Shown here: in pieces, positions 35,902 through 47,200 of the stretch
How positions within the stretch are numbered: the stretch's first letter is position 1
Layout: each line of letters opens with the position of its first letter
Origin: Brassica napus
Lineage: Eukaryota; Streptophyta; Magnoliopsida; Brassicales; Brassicaceae
Assembly (NCBI RefSeq): GCF_020379485.1
Contig: NC_063448.1
Coordinates: forward strand, 5,975,726 to 6,039,725
Direction of reading: 5' to 3'
Length of the DNA stretch: 64,000 nucleotides
The notes under the pieces: generated by a model
Told to the model about the DNA's origin: nothing
Seen by the model: the letters and a program-made list of their open reading frames with translations, nothing else
The model's database searches: none
Program-made: the position numbers and the translations under genes

Positions 35902-36737
35902 GAGAAATTCTTGGGTTCACCCTAGGGGTTGAACCTCTAGGTTCATCATCCAATAGTTTTTGAGTATTTGATATATTTTAAAAAAAGAAATAAAATTGAA
36001 TATCCAAATTAGATTATATTTTTAGAATAAAATAATTAAAATACATAAAAATGGTTACAAAAAATAAATTAATTAATATTGTTAAGTCTTCAGCAAAATA
36101 CTAAACCTTATACCCTAAATAATAAACCCTAAACGTTAAACCTTAAACTTTGGATAAACTCTAAACCGGTGGAAATCTTAAACCCTAAATCATGCATTAA
36201 AAACTAAATTTTAATAACACTAAACCCTAAATCCTAATCATTAAACCCTAAACCATTGGGTAAACTCTGAACCCTTGGATAAATCATAAACTCTAGGGTT
36301 TAATTTTAAATATTTTTTATTTAGAGTTTATGATTTATCCAAGGGTTCAGGGTTTATCCAAGGGTTTAGGGTTTAGTGATTAGGGTTTAGGGTTTAGTGA
36401 TTAGGGTTTAGGGTTTAGTGTTATTAAGATTTAGTTTTTAATGTATGATTTAGGGTTTAAAATTTTCCGATGGTTTACGGTTTATCCAAAATTTAAGGTT
36501 TATAATTTGGGGTTTGGAGTTTAGGATTTAGGATATAGGATTTAGTATTTTGCTAATGGTTTAACAATATTTATTTATTTATTTTTTGTAACTATTTTTA
36601 TGTATTTTTATTGTTTTATTTTAAAACTATAATCTTATTTGGAAATTCAATTTTGTTTCATTTTTTAAAAAATATCAAATATCAAATACGCAAACACTAT
36701 TGGTTGGTGAATCTAGAGGCTCACGCAAGAATTTCTC
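35902..36737. mobile_element. MULE-type foldback element with telomere-like core
   Basis: The terminal inverted repeats start GAGAAATTCTTG on both ends. The inverted similarity runs about 200 bp or more inward on each side (for example ACATAAAAATGGTTACAAAAAATAAA against its complement). Flanks TTCAAATCT (35893-35901) and TTCAAATTT (36738-36746) give a 9-bp TSD with one mismatch, the Mutator length. The centre (36110-36540) is AAACCCTAAA-type repeats on the left and TTTAGGGTTT on the right, so the whole element can fold back. No transposase. Confidence 0.8.
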
Positions 36738-37173
36738 TTCAAATTTTCAAAACTAAAAGTACAATCAAGTCTTTTGCACTCTATGAATTAATGGACCGTC
36801 TGAAAAAGTACTCTTGCTGAAGGTAAAAAACACTCAACTTCAGTGTGATGCGTAGGTAACGAAAACGCCAAGAGACAAAAAAAAAAGACACTTTGTATAA
36901 CTGAAATCAAATAGTATAACTTTTTTAATGTAAACTCAAATGGGTTTAAATTTCATGTTCTTTGTAAACTTTGTGGCTACGACCAAACATGTAAACAATG
37001 TGTAGAAACCATAAAATACCCATATATTTAATTTCAACATGACCAAATATCTGATTACATCATCATAAACCCAAACAAACGATAGAAATACATGTAAAAT
37101 TTTGATAAAATATAAATTAATAAAAAGGACAACGAAATGAGACCAATGAAGGTCATATATTGTTTCTTGCTCT

Positions 37174-38024
37174 TTACTCTTCGGCCTTCTCGGCTGCGAC
37201 TTCCTCAGCAGCCACGACTTCCTCTGCCTCGGTCTTCTTCTCCTCCTCCACAACAGCTGGGGTTTCAGTCTCCTCATCATTCTCTTCTTCCTTTGGCTCC
37301 TCCACAACCGCCGGAGTTTCTGTCTTCTCTTCTTCCTCTTCTACCTTTGGCTCCTCCATTTCTTTTTCTGCTTCTTCTTCTTTTTCCTCTGCCTCTTCCA
37401 CAACCACTTCTTTGCTCGTTTCTACCACTGGTGCTTCAGATTCTTCTTCTGTTACGGCGGCTGGAGCAGGAGCAGACTCTGTCGTGGCGACGACTTCTTC
37501 CGGCTGTTCCGTCACTTCTGGCTCCTCCACCGTCTTTGTTGGCACCTCAACGTTCTCTGCTGCTGGAGCAATCACTTGTTCATTCTGTAAGCAAACACAC
37601 ACTTAGCAAACAAAAAAACTGTCTCCCGTTTTTATTAGATTAAACGGCGAGCAGTCCGTCATATTTGGCCTGACACTGGTCTAGGTTTTTATTGTTTTTT
37701 TTTTTTTTAAAGGTTTCTATTGTTCGTGATAGACATTCTACGTGATACATGTATTTGTTAATCATTTGTTATTCAGTTTAATTTTACTGTAGAAATCAAA
37801 TGACATTATGTTGAATTTAGAAATACAATGATGCAGATTTAAGAAAAATTAGATTCAAATGAATAATGAATCAATTTGAGATGAACAATACAATTGAAAT
37901 CTGATATGTTTTAAATCTAATAGAGTTTACTTATACAACCAACAACACCCCCTAAGTAATATAGACTTGATATCATATGCTGAACCAAAAAAAAGACTTG
38001 ATATCATACCTCAACGGTGGCCAT
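37174..38024 (-). CDS. Very acidic Glu/Val/Ala-rich protein, vacuolar Ca-binding protein-like
   Basis: Two exons on the minus strand. Exon 1 (38024-38010) encodes MATVE and is followed by GTATGA. A 425-bp intron ends in CTTACAG, and exon 2 (37584-37174) encodes the other 136 residues, giving 141 aa. By hand count about 53 residues are Glu; the rest is mostly Val, Ala, Thr, Pro and Lys. There is no Leu, Gly, Arg, His, Phe, Tyr, Trp or Cys. An imperfect repeat (TETPAVVEE twice, about 20 residues apart) lies near the C-terminus. The MATVE start, the split after codon 5 and the composition fit the radish RVCaB-type / Arabidopsis vacuolar calcium-binding protein-related family: disordered, high-capacity, low-affinity Ca binding. 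The family assignment is from memory; the gene model is firm. There is no signal peptide or membrane segment. Confidence 0.85.
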
Positions 38025-38126
38025 TTCGAAATGACAAAGTAAAAGAGGATAAATATAAAGATGAGAAGAGAAATAAAAGTGTATGTGATGCTTTGGTGAG
38101 TGAAGAGCTTTGATCAAGAGGAGAGC

Positions 38127-38134
38127 TATTTATA
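38127..38134 (-). promoter_or_regulatory. TATA box of the acidic-protein gene
   Basis: CTATAAATAG on the minus strand, about 103 bp upstream of the ATG. The nearby (AT)25 run at 38183-38232 lies directly upstream and may affect the promoter. Confidence 0.75.
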
Positions 38135-38179
38135 GTAAAAGCAAATGCCTAATGCTTTACGATTATATATATATTTTTT

Positions 38180-38182
<3 letters not shown>

Positions 38183-38232
<50 letters not shown>
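38183..38232. repeat. (AT)25 microsatellite
   Basis: About 50 bp of uninterrupted AT dinucleotides in the promoter of the acidic-protein gene. ORFs across it are artefacts. Confidence 0.95.
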
Positions 38233-38235
<3 letters not shown>

Positions 38236-38406
38236 AAAAAATATAATTATCTGTTTTTTTTTTCTACACTGTCATTATGGAATCATAATGATGAATATTG
38301 CACATGAAAGCATCTTTATCCTTAAATATAAAAATACTTATGTACTATTTTACACCTCATGCCACATACACAGAACCTCATCACTCAACCATTACCCATC
38401 AAGTTG

Positions 38407-38525
38407 TAATAATAATAATAAATGTTTTATCTAATTTTCAGTTAAAGAACTTGAATTCTGTAGCTGAAAATTAGATAAAACATTTTATTATTATTATTAT
38501 TTCAGCTAAAGAACTTGGATTCTGT
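38407..38525. repeat. Near-perfect inverted repeat with duplicated spacer
   Basis: The left arm (38407-38441: a TAA-run, then ATGTTTTATCTAATTTTCAG) is matched by its complement at 38464-38500 with one indel. The 22-nt spacer TTAAAGAACTTGAATTCTGT is repeated directly after the right arm (38506-38525), and its end appears again near 38551. Confidence 0.85.
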
Positions 38526-38879
38526 TAGCTATTTCTCAAAAGAAAAAAAAACTTGAATTCTGTTTTACAAAAAATAAATTAGTTATATGCAGTAAAATAT
38601 CTTGATATGTATTTGTTTCTTCTCCTGTAACCTTAGTGAACGTTACAACATACCTTTCATGTTATCATCGATGAACTCTTAATTATTGAATTGAACGTTA
38701 CAACTTGTCATGTAAAATTTCACCCCAAAAAAACTTGTCATGTAAAACGTTACTACTGCCTTTCATGTATCTGACCAATGACGACGTGGTTACAAGTTCA
38801 AGCGCGACATGTGAGTGTGAGCCAGGTAGGACTCGTCGCGTGAACGTGGACCCACGTACACGAGTTTGTTTCTTCTTCT

Positions 38880-38881
38880 TT

Positions 38882-38914
<33 letters not shown>

Positions 38915-38972
38915 GTCACGGGCGGTCTCCGGATTCCCAGAGGACTCGAACCCAGGTGCCTTGGGATCCAGT
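38880..38972 (-). repeat. SINE-like fragment with B box and poly(A)
   Basis: On the minus strand, CACCTGGGTTCGAGTCC holds a perfect RNA polymerase III B box (GGTTCGAGTCC). It continues to GACCGCCCGTGACC and a run of about 30 A. An AAGAAAAGAA-type repeat on both sides may be the TSD. No A box is present, so it is 5'-truncated. Confidence 0.6.
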
Positions 38973-39409
38973 TCTTTTCTTTTTCTAGTTTGTGGTAAAA
39001 TAGACAAAACCGCCATTTGAGAAGATAACTAAAAGGCTAAATTTTACCAAAAAACTAAAAGGCTAAATACAAAATAAATGGCATGTATAAACAGTAAAAT
39101 TATTTATTTAGTAATGGTATTTATTTTAGGTTATTTCTAAATCGTATTCTATTCTTATACAGTTATAGTATTTACTGTTTTAATCAAAACAATATAATAT
39201 GCAAAATATATAATTTGATCTTTAATTTAATGATATATTTTGTCTATATGGACGATATGACGATTTACAACAACTAGAAATTTTAAATATTCAAGTTTCA
39301 GCATTTTTTATTTTAGATTAACAACTGGTGTTTAAAAAATATATACAAAATATATATAGTTCAACTGTTAAAATCTACGGTCCAGTCATTAACTAATACT
39401 TTTGAAAGC

Positions 39410-40022
39410 TGTTGAGGATTCATCCTATAATCTTGGCACAATCTGATAATCACCTTAAGCCTAACCGGATCTAATCAATCACAGAATCAAGCAAGAAAGA
39501 AATAAAGAACACACGAGACTTTGTTTATCCAGTGTTCACCGCACTTCTCCGATGTGGAGAAGCCGCTATACATCACCGGGGAGAGAAACGGTCTCTCAGC
39601 CAATCCACTATAATCAATGTGATTACAAAGTACATCACCGGAGGTTCACTCATCTTCTTCCTCTCTCGATTACACCTAATCCGAGTTACAAGATTGAGGA
39701 AGAAGATCAAGCTCTGAACTTAGATAAACCGAGAATCACATCTCTCTCTAGCTCACTCTCTCCATCCCAAGCGCTCTCACTCTCTCGATCTCATCTCGAG
39801 CTCTCGCTCTTTTTGTTTCTGTAACAGCTTCCGTTGACGAAGACGATGACTCGAAACCCAGAAAATATCCAGCTGAAGATAATAACAACTCACGTGCTCC
39901 TCATGTGCATATCATTAACTATAGTAAAACTTTCTGCTGGACCAAGAGTCTTTCCTTCACTCAGCATATTCAAACCTTCTGTTTGACTTAGAAACTTAGG
40001 AGATTGATGACATAATCCCACA
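39410..40022 (-). repeat. 3' LTR of the LARD-like element
   Basis: 613 bp, pair of 59338-59955. CT-rich (CTCTCTCTAGCTCACTCTCTC) with ACTTCTCCGATGTGGAG motifs. Short ORFs inside (39532-39824) recur in both LTRs and are not genes. Confidence 0.93.
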
Positions 40023-40639
40023 AATTCTTTACCTTGGCGTCAATCTTCTACAGCCACAAACTCCTCTTGAGCTTTCCTCCGGTGATTGAGCAGACTTGCT
40101 CATCTTCTGTATCTCCCTGCATCTCCTTGCAGTCTCCTGAGAAAATATACTCTTCACCTTCATAGTTCTCTGAATAAAACCCATTCAGCTTCACCGCTCA
40201 GCTTCAATCCTTCTGAAACTTGTTTCCTTCCCGCATATGTCTTGATATAACCTGAAGACTTCCTTGCCACTGCTTCTTTGAACCTTATAAACCCAGCTCC
40301 AGCCTTGACAACTCCCAATCTTCAATCACTGAATCAGCATCAATGAACCAGACATGTAATTTGTTGTGATGTGAATCACAATCTCATTCCTGTGTCAATA
40401 ACACACACTTGTGTCACGCCAAACTTCTTCATTGATCTTCCTTTGGCTCTTTCCATAACTTGGAAACTTGAGAAAACCACACACCAGTAACTCAACATAC
40501 ACTCCATAAGCTTCTCCTTTGACTAGTATAGATCAGCTTATGATGCTTGACTTGTTACTGCAATTAAGGTCTTCAAATAATCTGCCAAAACCTGAAACAA
40601 TGCTTGCTTGAAACTCTTGTAGAAACTGAATCACCACTG
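40023..40639 (-). other. LARD internal domain, LTR-proximal segment
   Basis: C/T-rich noncoding sequence next to the 3' LTR. On the minus strand AAGGTAAAGAATT just before the LTR is the likely, weak polypurine tract. No ORF. Confidence 0.6.
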
Positions 40640-40659
40640 CACTACAAGAAAAATGGTCT

Positions 40660-41010
40660 TTCTTAGCGTAAGGAAACAGCTATTAAATGTCTTTGTTAGC
40701 GTTATTGAAACCGCTATGTCTGCCCGAGCTATAATAGGTCCCCCCTATATTATAGCATTGTTTGATATGCTATCGTAGTTTTACAATATGATAGCTTTTT
40801 TTATGGATTGCTATTACTGAGTGATATTTATAATAGCATGGACATAGGATGTTATATATTCTATACGATAGCAAAGTTTACAAGTTATTATATATATTTT
40901 TATGGCACAATTCACCATTGTGGTTTGCAATATGATAGCAATTTTTGTTAATGCTATATTTTCGATATCGTAGCAGTAATTTTGTGTCATAGTATTTGTT
41001 GTTATTTATG
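40660..41010. repeat. Left subterminal repeat zone of CACTA-2
   Basis: GATAGCA, GCTATC, TATAGCAT and similar 6-8 bp motifs in both orientations every 20-40 bp. Likely binding sites of the element's own TnpA-type protein. Confidence 0.65.
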
Positions 41011-41213
41011 TGGTAACCTATTCCTATTCGATTGAAAATCTCATAACCTGCCACATTCATTGATGCAGACACAAGTTTCAAAATACAAAGTCTTAATCCG
41101 AACAACAACAAGTTAGCTAGAACATAACCCAGACAACAAGTCTCAATCCAAACTAGAACACAATAACATCCAAGTAGAGTGAGTAGAATAGTACATTACA
41201 CATGATAGACGTC

Positions 41214-44097
41214 TTAACACAAGATCACCTTCTCCTTTGGCCATGCAATGCATGAGCCAATTGCATCTCCCAAACACTCGATCTCAGAAGATGGACGCCA
41301 AACCTCTGCGAAAGTTACCTTCACCACATCAATCCAGACTTTAACTGCATTTGGTCCCAAGGGAACAAAGTGAACAGTCTGTTCTGGGTTGTCTGATGCC
41401 CAACGTCCTTCTGCAACCACCTGCTTGTTCCCGCCAATGGACATCAACTTGCACTTCTGGTTCTCTTTTGGAGCAGCATCCTTTTGACAATGACGCTACA
41501 ATGTATTCAAGACAAACAATTTTATGTCAATGAAATATATAACAACAAACGGACAGCTACTACGAACTTTACCTGAGATCTTCGAAGAGGAGATGCAACT
41601 TGAGTTTTCTTCGGAGTAGCTTTTGGAGGTTGTTGCACTGGAGACTTAGAAACTGGTGACGAAGCAGAAAATGTGTGCCCTGGAGATTTGCTTGTAGCAG
41701 TCGATGCTTTAGGAGATGTGGGTCGTCTTGAATTTGTTGTGTTTTCAAACACACACTCACTTGCAGGCCATGCTACAAAGTGCTTAACAGAGTCCCGAAG
41801 GTATGTCATTTCTGGTCTAGGTCTCCACAGAAATGTGTCAGGTTCATGCACCACATCTACAAATACTTTCACTGCATTTGGTCCGAGAGGGAGACGATTA
41901 ACCAATGCTTTTGGTTCTTAACACTGCCAACGGTCTTCAGCAACAACTTCGTCAGTAGTTGTCCAAGGTGATAGGAGTTTGCATTTGTTCACAGAATACG
42001 CCGTTGGGCTCTAGCAGACACAAGCATATGTTAATGATCACAACAACTCAGACAAAGAACAACAAAGTAAACTGTAAAAACTTGCTTCTTGATTACACAT
42101 CTTACCCTAAGAGGAATATCTTCAGAATACATCGACTGGTCTGAAATAATGCAATTATTGGCAGGCCATGCAACCATCTCGCCAACCGCTTGCTCAACAA
42201 TACACATACCGGTTGCAGGCCTCCATAAAAAAGCATCGGACTTGATTGCAGTTTCAACCAATACTTTAACAGCAAGAGGACCTAAGGGGATGTCATTCAC
42301 AAAGTCTTCCGGTTCAGATGAAATAACACGACCCTCAGCAACTTTTTCATCAGAACCAGACCAATCAACCAACACACACTTAGGGTGTGCGCTTTTGTTA
42401 ACACTCTACATAAATATATTTTAAAACATGTCAGTGCATTACTTACTTCACAATTACTAACCAATTATTGTGAAGATGTAAATTACTTACTCTTGCTCTT
42501 GCAGTAGCTGAGTTTTCACCTATCTCAGGTTCTTGCTGTAACATAAATGCATGTAAGTAATCAGCTCATAACTAACATCCAAGAATATAAACATGCTTAG
42601 TATAACTAACATGTCTCTTCATCCTAGCAAGTTCAGATTGCAACTCGTTAACCTGGTTCATCAAACCAAGGTGCTTCTCTTCCATTTCAGCCATAAATTG
42701 TTTCTTCACTTGAAAACAAGCTAACTTCGTCTTCCCAATGTTTCTTCCCATCGCCCTCAAGTGACCAGGATTGTCAGGTCCTAATAGTACTGAAAGCGGA
42801 TCCACACTAAGGTTTGTTGAATTAGAATTAGCACTGTGATCAACAATCTCAGCTGCCTTTTTCTGTCAACAGAAAATATGTTACTAAGCATATAGTTATA
42901 TCTTTGAAGCACCAAAAAAAACTACTTACAAACTTCTCCGCAGCTAGCATATTGACTGGTGTTCCATCTTTTTTTGTACGTGACTTGACCCACACTTTAA
43001 GCCTACTCACTTTCGATACTCCACCACTCTCTTGTTTCTGATGAAAACATGACATCAGATGTGAAAAAGGTAGTAAGTGAAGAAAAAGTAAATAGATAAG
43101 GTGAAGAAATGTACCATATCCTCCGCTAGCCTAACCATTCCTCTACGGCTACAAGTGTGAGGAATTTGTTTGCTCCTCCTCTCCTTGTATTTATCACTCA
43201 ATACCTTAAAGTCTGAACTGGTTTTGCAGTTGACAAATTTTCGCCACTCCACTGGATTAACATTCTTTGGTCTCAGATTCATCCTCTCTTGGTTAGTAGA
43301 TTTGCCTCTGATCTGCGTGACAAGTCTTGATTTTGACGCCCTCCATAAACATCCCATTTGCTTCAACACAGCATTCTTCTGATAGTCTTCATCAAGCTTA
43401 AACCTTGCCTACAATCACAAATATACCAAATTAATTACAGATATCGATACAGAACCATCAAATGTGAAAATGTAATAGGAGAAAGTCACCTGAACAGATT
43501 TCCAAAGAACAGTTTTAACTTCCTCACTGATTTTCCTCCAATCATCAAATGTGACAGGTACATGTTCCCGCACTAGTGGACCTAGGTATGAAGACAGCTT
43601 CACTGATCCTTCACCAACAGGATCTCCAAAATCATTGAACTCCACTCTTTCTCTAGCATTTGGATCTCTGGCGATGTGCTTCATCTTGGTTGGACCTCGG
43701 TGTTTCTTCTGCTTAGGCTGAACTTCACTCAATTCCACCTCTCCTTCAGGCTCTTCTTCCTGCTCGTTAACGTCAGTCTCCACAGCCCTGTTAGCCTCTT
43801 CCGGCTCTTCCTGCTCGTTAACGTCAGTCTCCACAGCCCTGTTAGCCTCTTCCGGCTCTTCCTGCTCGTTAGCAGCTGCAGTTTCTTCATTTTCTCGAAG
43901 CTCTTCATGCTCCTTCTCAGCGACAGGCTCCTGATCTTTTTCAGAATCATGCTGCGGTTGACATTCTATAGTACCAATAAATTCTACTTCACATCAGACT
44001 TCTTCTTCCTGCCCCTCTTTGTGATCTTCGTGTCTTTGTTGGTGACCTTACTAGTATGCGCATTCTTTTTCATTCTTGTAGTCTTTGGACGACCCAT
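41214..44097 (-). pseudogene. TnpA-class gene: Transposase_24 region plus three DUF8039-like repeats
   Basis: ATG at 44097 begins a basic N-terminus (MGRPKTTRMKKNAH). After about 37 codons a one-base shift near 43988 puts TAG in frame. The rest is open in another frame, which could restart at the Met at 43834. It encodes a Glu-rich stretch with a 51-bp DNA repeat, then the Transposase_24 domain over several GT-AG exons (NARERVEFNDFGDPVGEGS; LRPKNVNPVEWRKFVNCKTS; HTCSRRGMVRLAEDM; coiled coil LMNQVNELQSELARM). The C-terminus has three repeats of PLGPNAVKVxVD..LWRP......AVGxxVAWP (42031-42375, 41522-41960, 41214-41447). The second carries an in-frame TAA near 41920. The family binds transposon ends; this copy looks damaged unless splicing avoids both lesions. 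Confidence 0.8.
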
Positions 44098-44280
44098 TTA
44101 ATTCACCTGAAACAAATTACACATTAGTTAGTACAAGATACAAAAAGAACTATGAAACTACATCAGTCATCACAAAAAAGAATACACAAGAGTCAAGCAT
44201 CAAACAAGACACATATCACAGAAGACCTCACAAAAGAACACAAAACAGTCAAGCATCAAACAAGACACATATCACATGCA

Positions 44281-47200
44281 TCACACATATATGCCTTCAC
44301 AATCAACTCGGGCATTGTGAGCTTCATCTATTTCAACATCCATATCAATGATTGATGGCAATGGTCCAATATCTATGTTGACATCTTCTTCTTCTGTTTC
44401 ATTGTATCTTCTTGATGGACCTCTTAGGACAACATACCAGCAGGATGTATCATCCTCCCTTGAGTAAAACACTTGTTTTGCCTGAGAAGCTAATATGTAT
44501 GGATCCCTATTAAAGGAAACTTGAGACTGATTCAAGTTAACAAGTGTGTACCCATCTTCCACCTTAACTCCGTTTCCTCGTACTGCCCATTGACACCTGA
44601 ATAGAGGGACGTAAAAGACATTATAGTCCAACAAGATAATCTCTGTAACTCTCCCATAGTATGATACCAAATCGACGACTTGTGAAGTGTCTTTTGCACT
44701 CGCTCTACACATTGCAGTAGCCTCATAAAATACTCCACTGTTTTGGCTCATCCTCTGAACTGAGTGTGTGTGAAAGCGTTGTCCGTTCACTATGTAGCCT
44801 GTATATGACCTTGCAGTACTACATGGACCATATGCCAACCATTTTAGAGTCTCTCCATGTGTTTCAGAATCCACTTTTATCTAGCAAAAAGTATAAGCAA
44901 TTGTCAGAATAGAAGAACAATTAATTTAGAAACGCAACAACTGTTATAAACTTGCCTGCTCTTTTAACCAAGAAGCAAAATTCAGGGTATGTGTACTCCA
45001 CAAATATGTTGCATCACGTCTACATCTTGCATTTGTGTCTTGTAGAAATTGTAGATGCATGCTTGTGACACAAAAAACAAATGTTTCAGTTCCTACGTAG
45101 CTTATAGGTTACGAAGTTAAAAAATGCAGTCACTTACTCAACATAAGGGTCAACAACAGATGTGTTCTGTAGGACAGCAAGGTGGGCTGTTTTCTTCTCC
45201 ATTTCAGAGAGGTTAATTGATTTTGGTGCCGATATTGGACGTCCCTCTAGGATTGTCTGGCTCTCATAGTCAGCATTCCTATCTAATTTCTCCTCCACAT
45301 TGGTTGTCTTTTTAAGAAACGCACTGCAGAACTGCATGCACTCTTCTGCAAGATAGGACTCAGCAATACAACCCTCTGGCCTCGCAGTGTTTCTAACATA
45401 GTCTTTCAGGATCTTCATGTGTCTACATAGAGTAAAAAAAGTTTTAGTCACAGTCTAGAGATTTTAAAATTTAAATATAGTATAAGTTACCTCTCAAATG
45501 GATACATCCAGCGAAAATGGACTGGACCACATAGTTTAGCTTCCCTTCCAAGATGAACTGTCAAATGAACCATTATGTCGAAGAAGCTTGGAGGAAAAAA
45601 TCTCTCAAACATACAGAGAGTTTCCACAACTTCTGCTTCCATTTTTGAAATCTGCTCTACATCTATTACTCGCTGGCATAACCGGTTGAAGAATGCACAC
45701 ATCCGTAATATTGCTAGTCTCGGGCCTTTAGGTAATAATCCTCTAACTGCAACCGGGAGTAACTGTTGCATCAGCACATGATAATCATGTGATTTGAGAC
45801 CTGATACCTTACACTCTTCTACTGAAACACCCCTAGATATGTTTGAACAATATCCATCAGGTCCTTTAAAATCAGAAAGTCGCTTGCAGAATACTTTCTT
45901 CTCACTCTTCGACAAAGACCAAGGTGCTGCTGGTAGGTAAGTCCTTTTCCCTTTGGCCCTCGGGTGCAGATCCTTTCTAATACCAAGATGTTCCAGATCC
46001 TTACGTGTATTGAGACCATCCTTCGAATTCCCACAGTGAAGTAACGTTGAGACAATGCTCTTTGCCACATTTCGCTCAATGTGCATTACGTCCAAATTAT
46101 GCCTCACGGGTAGTTCCTAAATATCAATACAAAAGAAGCAAAACTGTGAGAGTCTTAAAGATAATAATATACAAGGAATATTGTGTGTTCAATATAAGAC
46201 TTACCTCCCAATAAGGAAGTTGAAAGAAGATTGATCTTTTTTTCCATCTTGACAACTCCTCCTCATCAACTTCATCTTCTTCCTCTGCCTCAGATTCACT
46301 GGAAACGTCCTCAATATCACAGTCTTCTTCAACACTCACTGTTCTTTTCCTCTTCGTTCTACCTTCTCTAAAATTCCCAAAGTTGTTAACAAAGTGCTTC
46401 AGGTTATTGGAAATGTCATGACCAGATAGTATCCTAGACTTTCTCCCGTGTTCAGCGTGTCCATCAAACCAAGCCTTCTTCGACCTATATCTATGCGTTG
46501 GTGGGAGACCCTTTCTATGAGACATATACACATGCTTCCTACAGAACTTCAGCCACATACTATCAGTGTGTTTCCCGCACACAGGACAACCCATTTTTCC
46601 TTTCACTTTGCATCCAGCTAGATTTCCATAGGCTGGGAAATCACTAATAGTCCAGAGCAGCATTGCCTTCATTGTAAATGCAGTGTTACTCACAACATCA
46701 TATGTTGACTCTCCTTTGCTCCACAACTGATTTAAATCCTCTATTAATGGCTCTAAGTAGACATCAATACTATTACCAGGCTGTTGTGGACCAGGAATGA
46801 GCAGTGTTAGCATGATATTCTCCTTCTTCATACATAGGTTAGGAGGCAAATTGTAGTTAACTAACAGCACAGGCCAACAACTGTACTTACTGCTCTGCAT
46901 GTTGAAAGGATTAAATCCATCCGTAGAGAGTCCCAGCCGTATATTCCTTTCCTCAGCGGCAAATGTGGGATACTTGTCATTCATCTGTTTCCATGTCACA
47001 GAATCTACGGGATGCCTTAGTTTCCCATCGCTGCTCTGGTTAGTAGAATGCCACCTTAGGTTTCTGGCCATTTCTTCAGACCTAAACATCCTCTTTAGCC
47101 GTGGGATTATTGGAAAGTATCTTAATACTTTCTGTGGGACACCTTTCTTGATCTCACCAGTGTGCTGGTTAATCTTCCATCTTGAGGCCTTACATTTAGG

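Noticed and set aside
36110..36540. Interstitial telomere or chromosome end
   Set aside because: The repeats are degenerate, inverted about the centre and enclosed by MULE terminal repeats with a TSD; the same structure recurs at 61050-61330.
37137..37643. Plus-strand Leu/Pro-rich and Ser-rich ORFs of 148-168 codons
   Set aside because: They are antisense shadows of the acidic gene; its minus-strand exons have splice sites, a TATA box and the family start.
38110..38434. ORFs over the (AT)n tract
   Set aside because: Ile/Tyr runs are translation of the dinucleotide repeat.
39532..39824. ORFs of 61-90 codons, repeated at 59460-59753
   Set aside because: They lie in the two LTRs of the LARD-like element and are frame-shifted between copies.
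43676..44101. 141-codon Phe/Leu-rich membrane-like ORF on the plus strand
   Set aside because: Antisense of the Glu/Lys-rich exon of the CACTA-2 accessory gene; hydrophobic residues are the complement of GAA/AAG codons.
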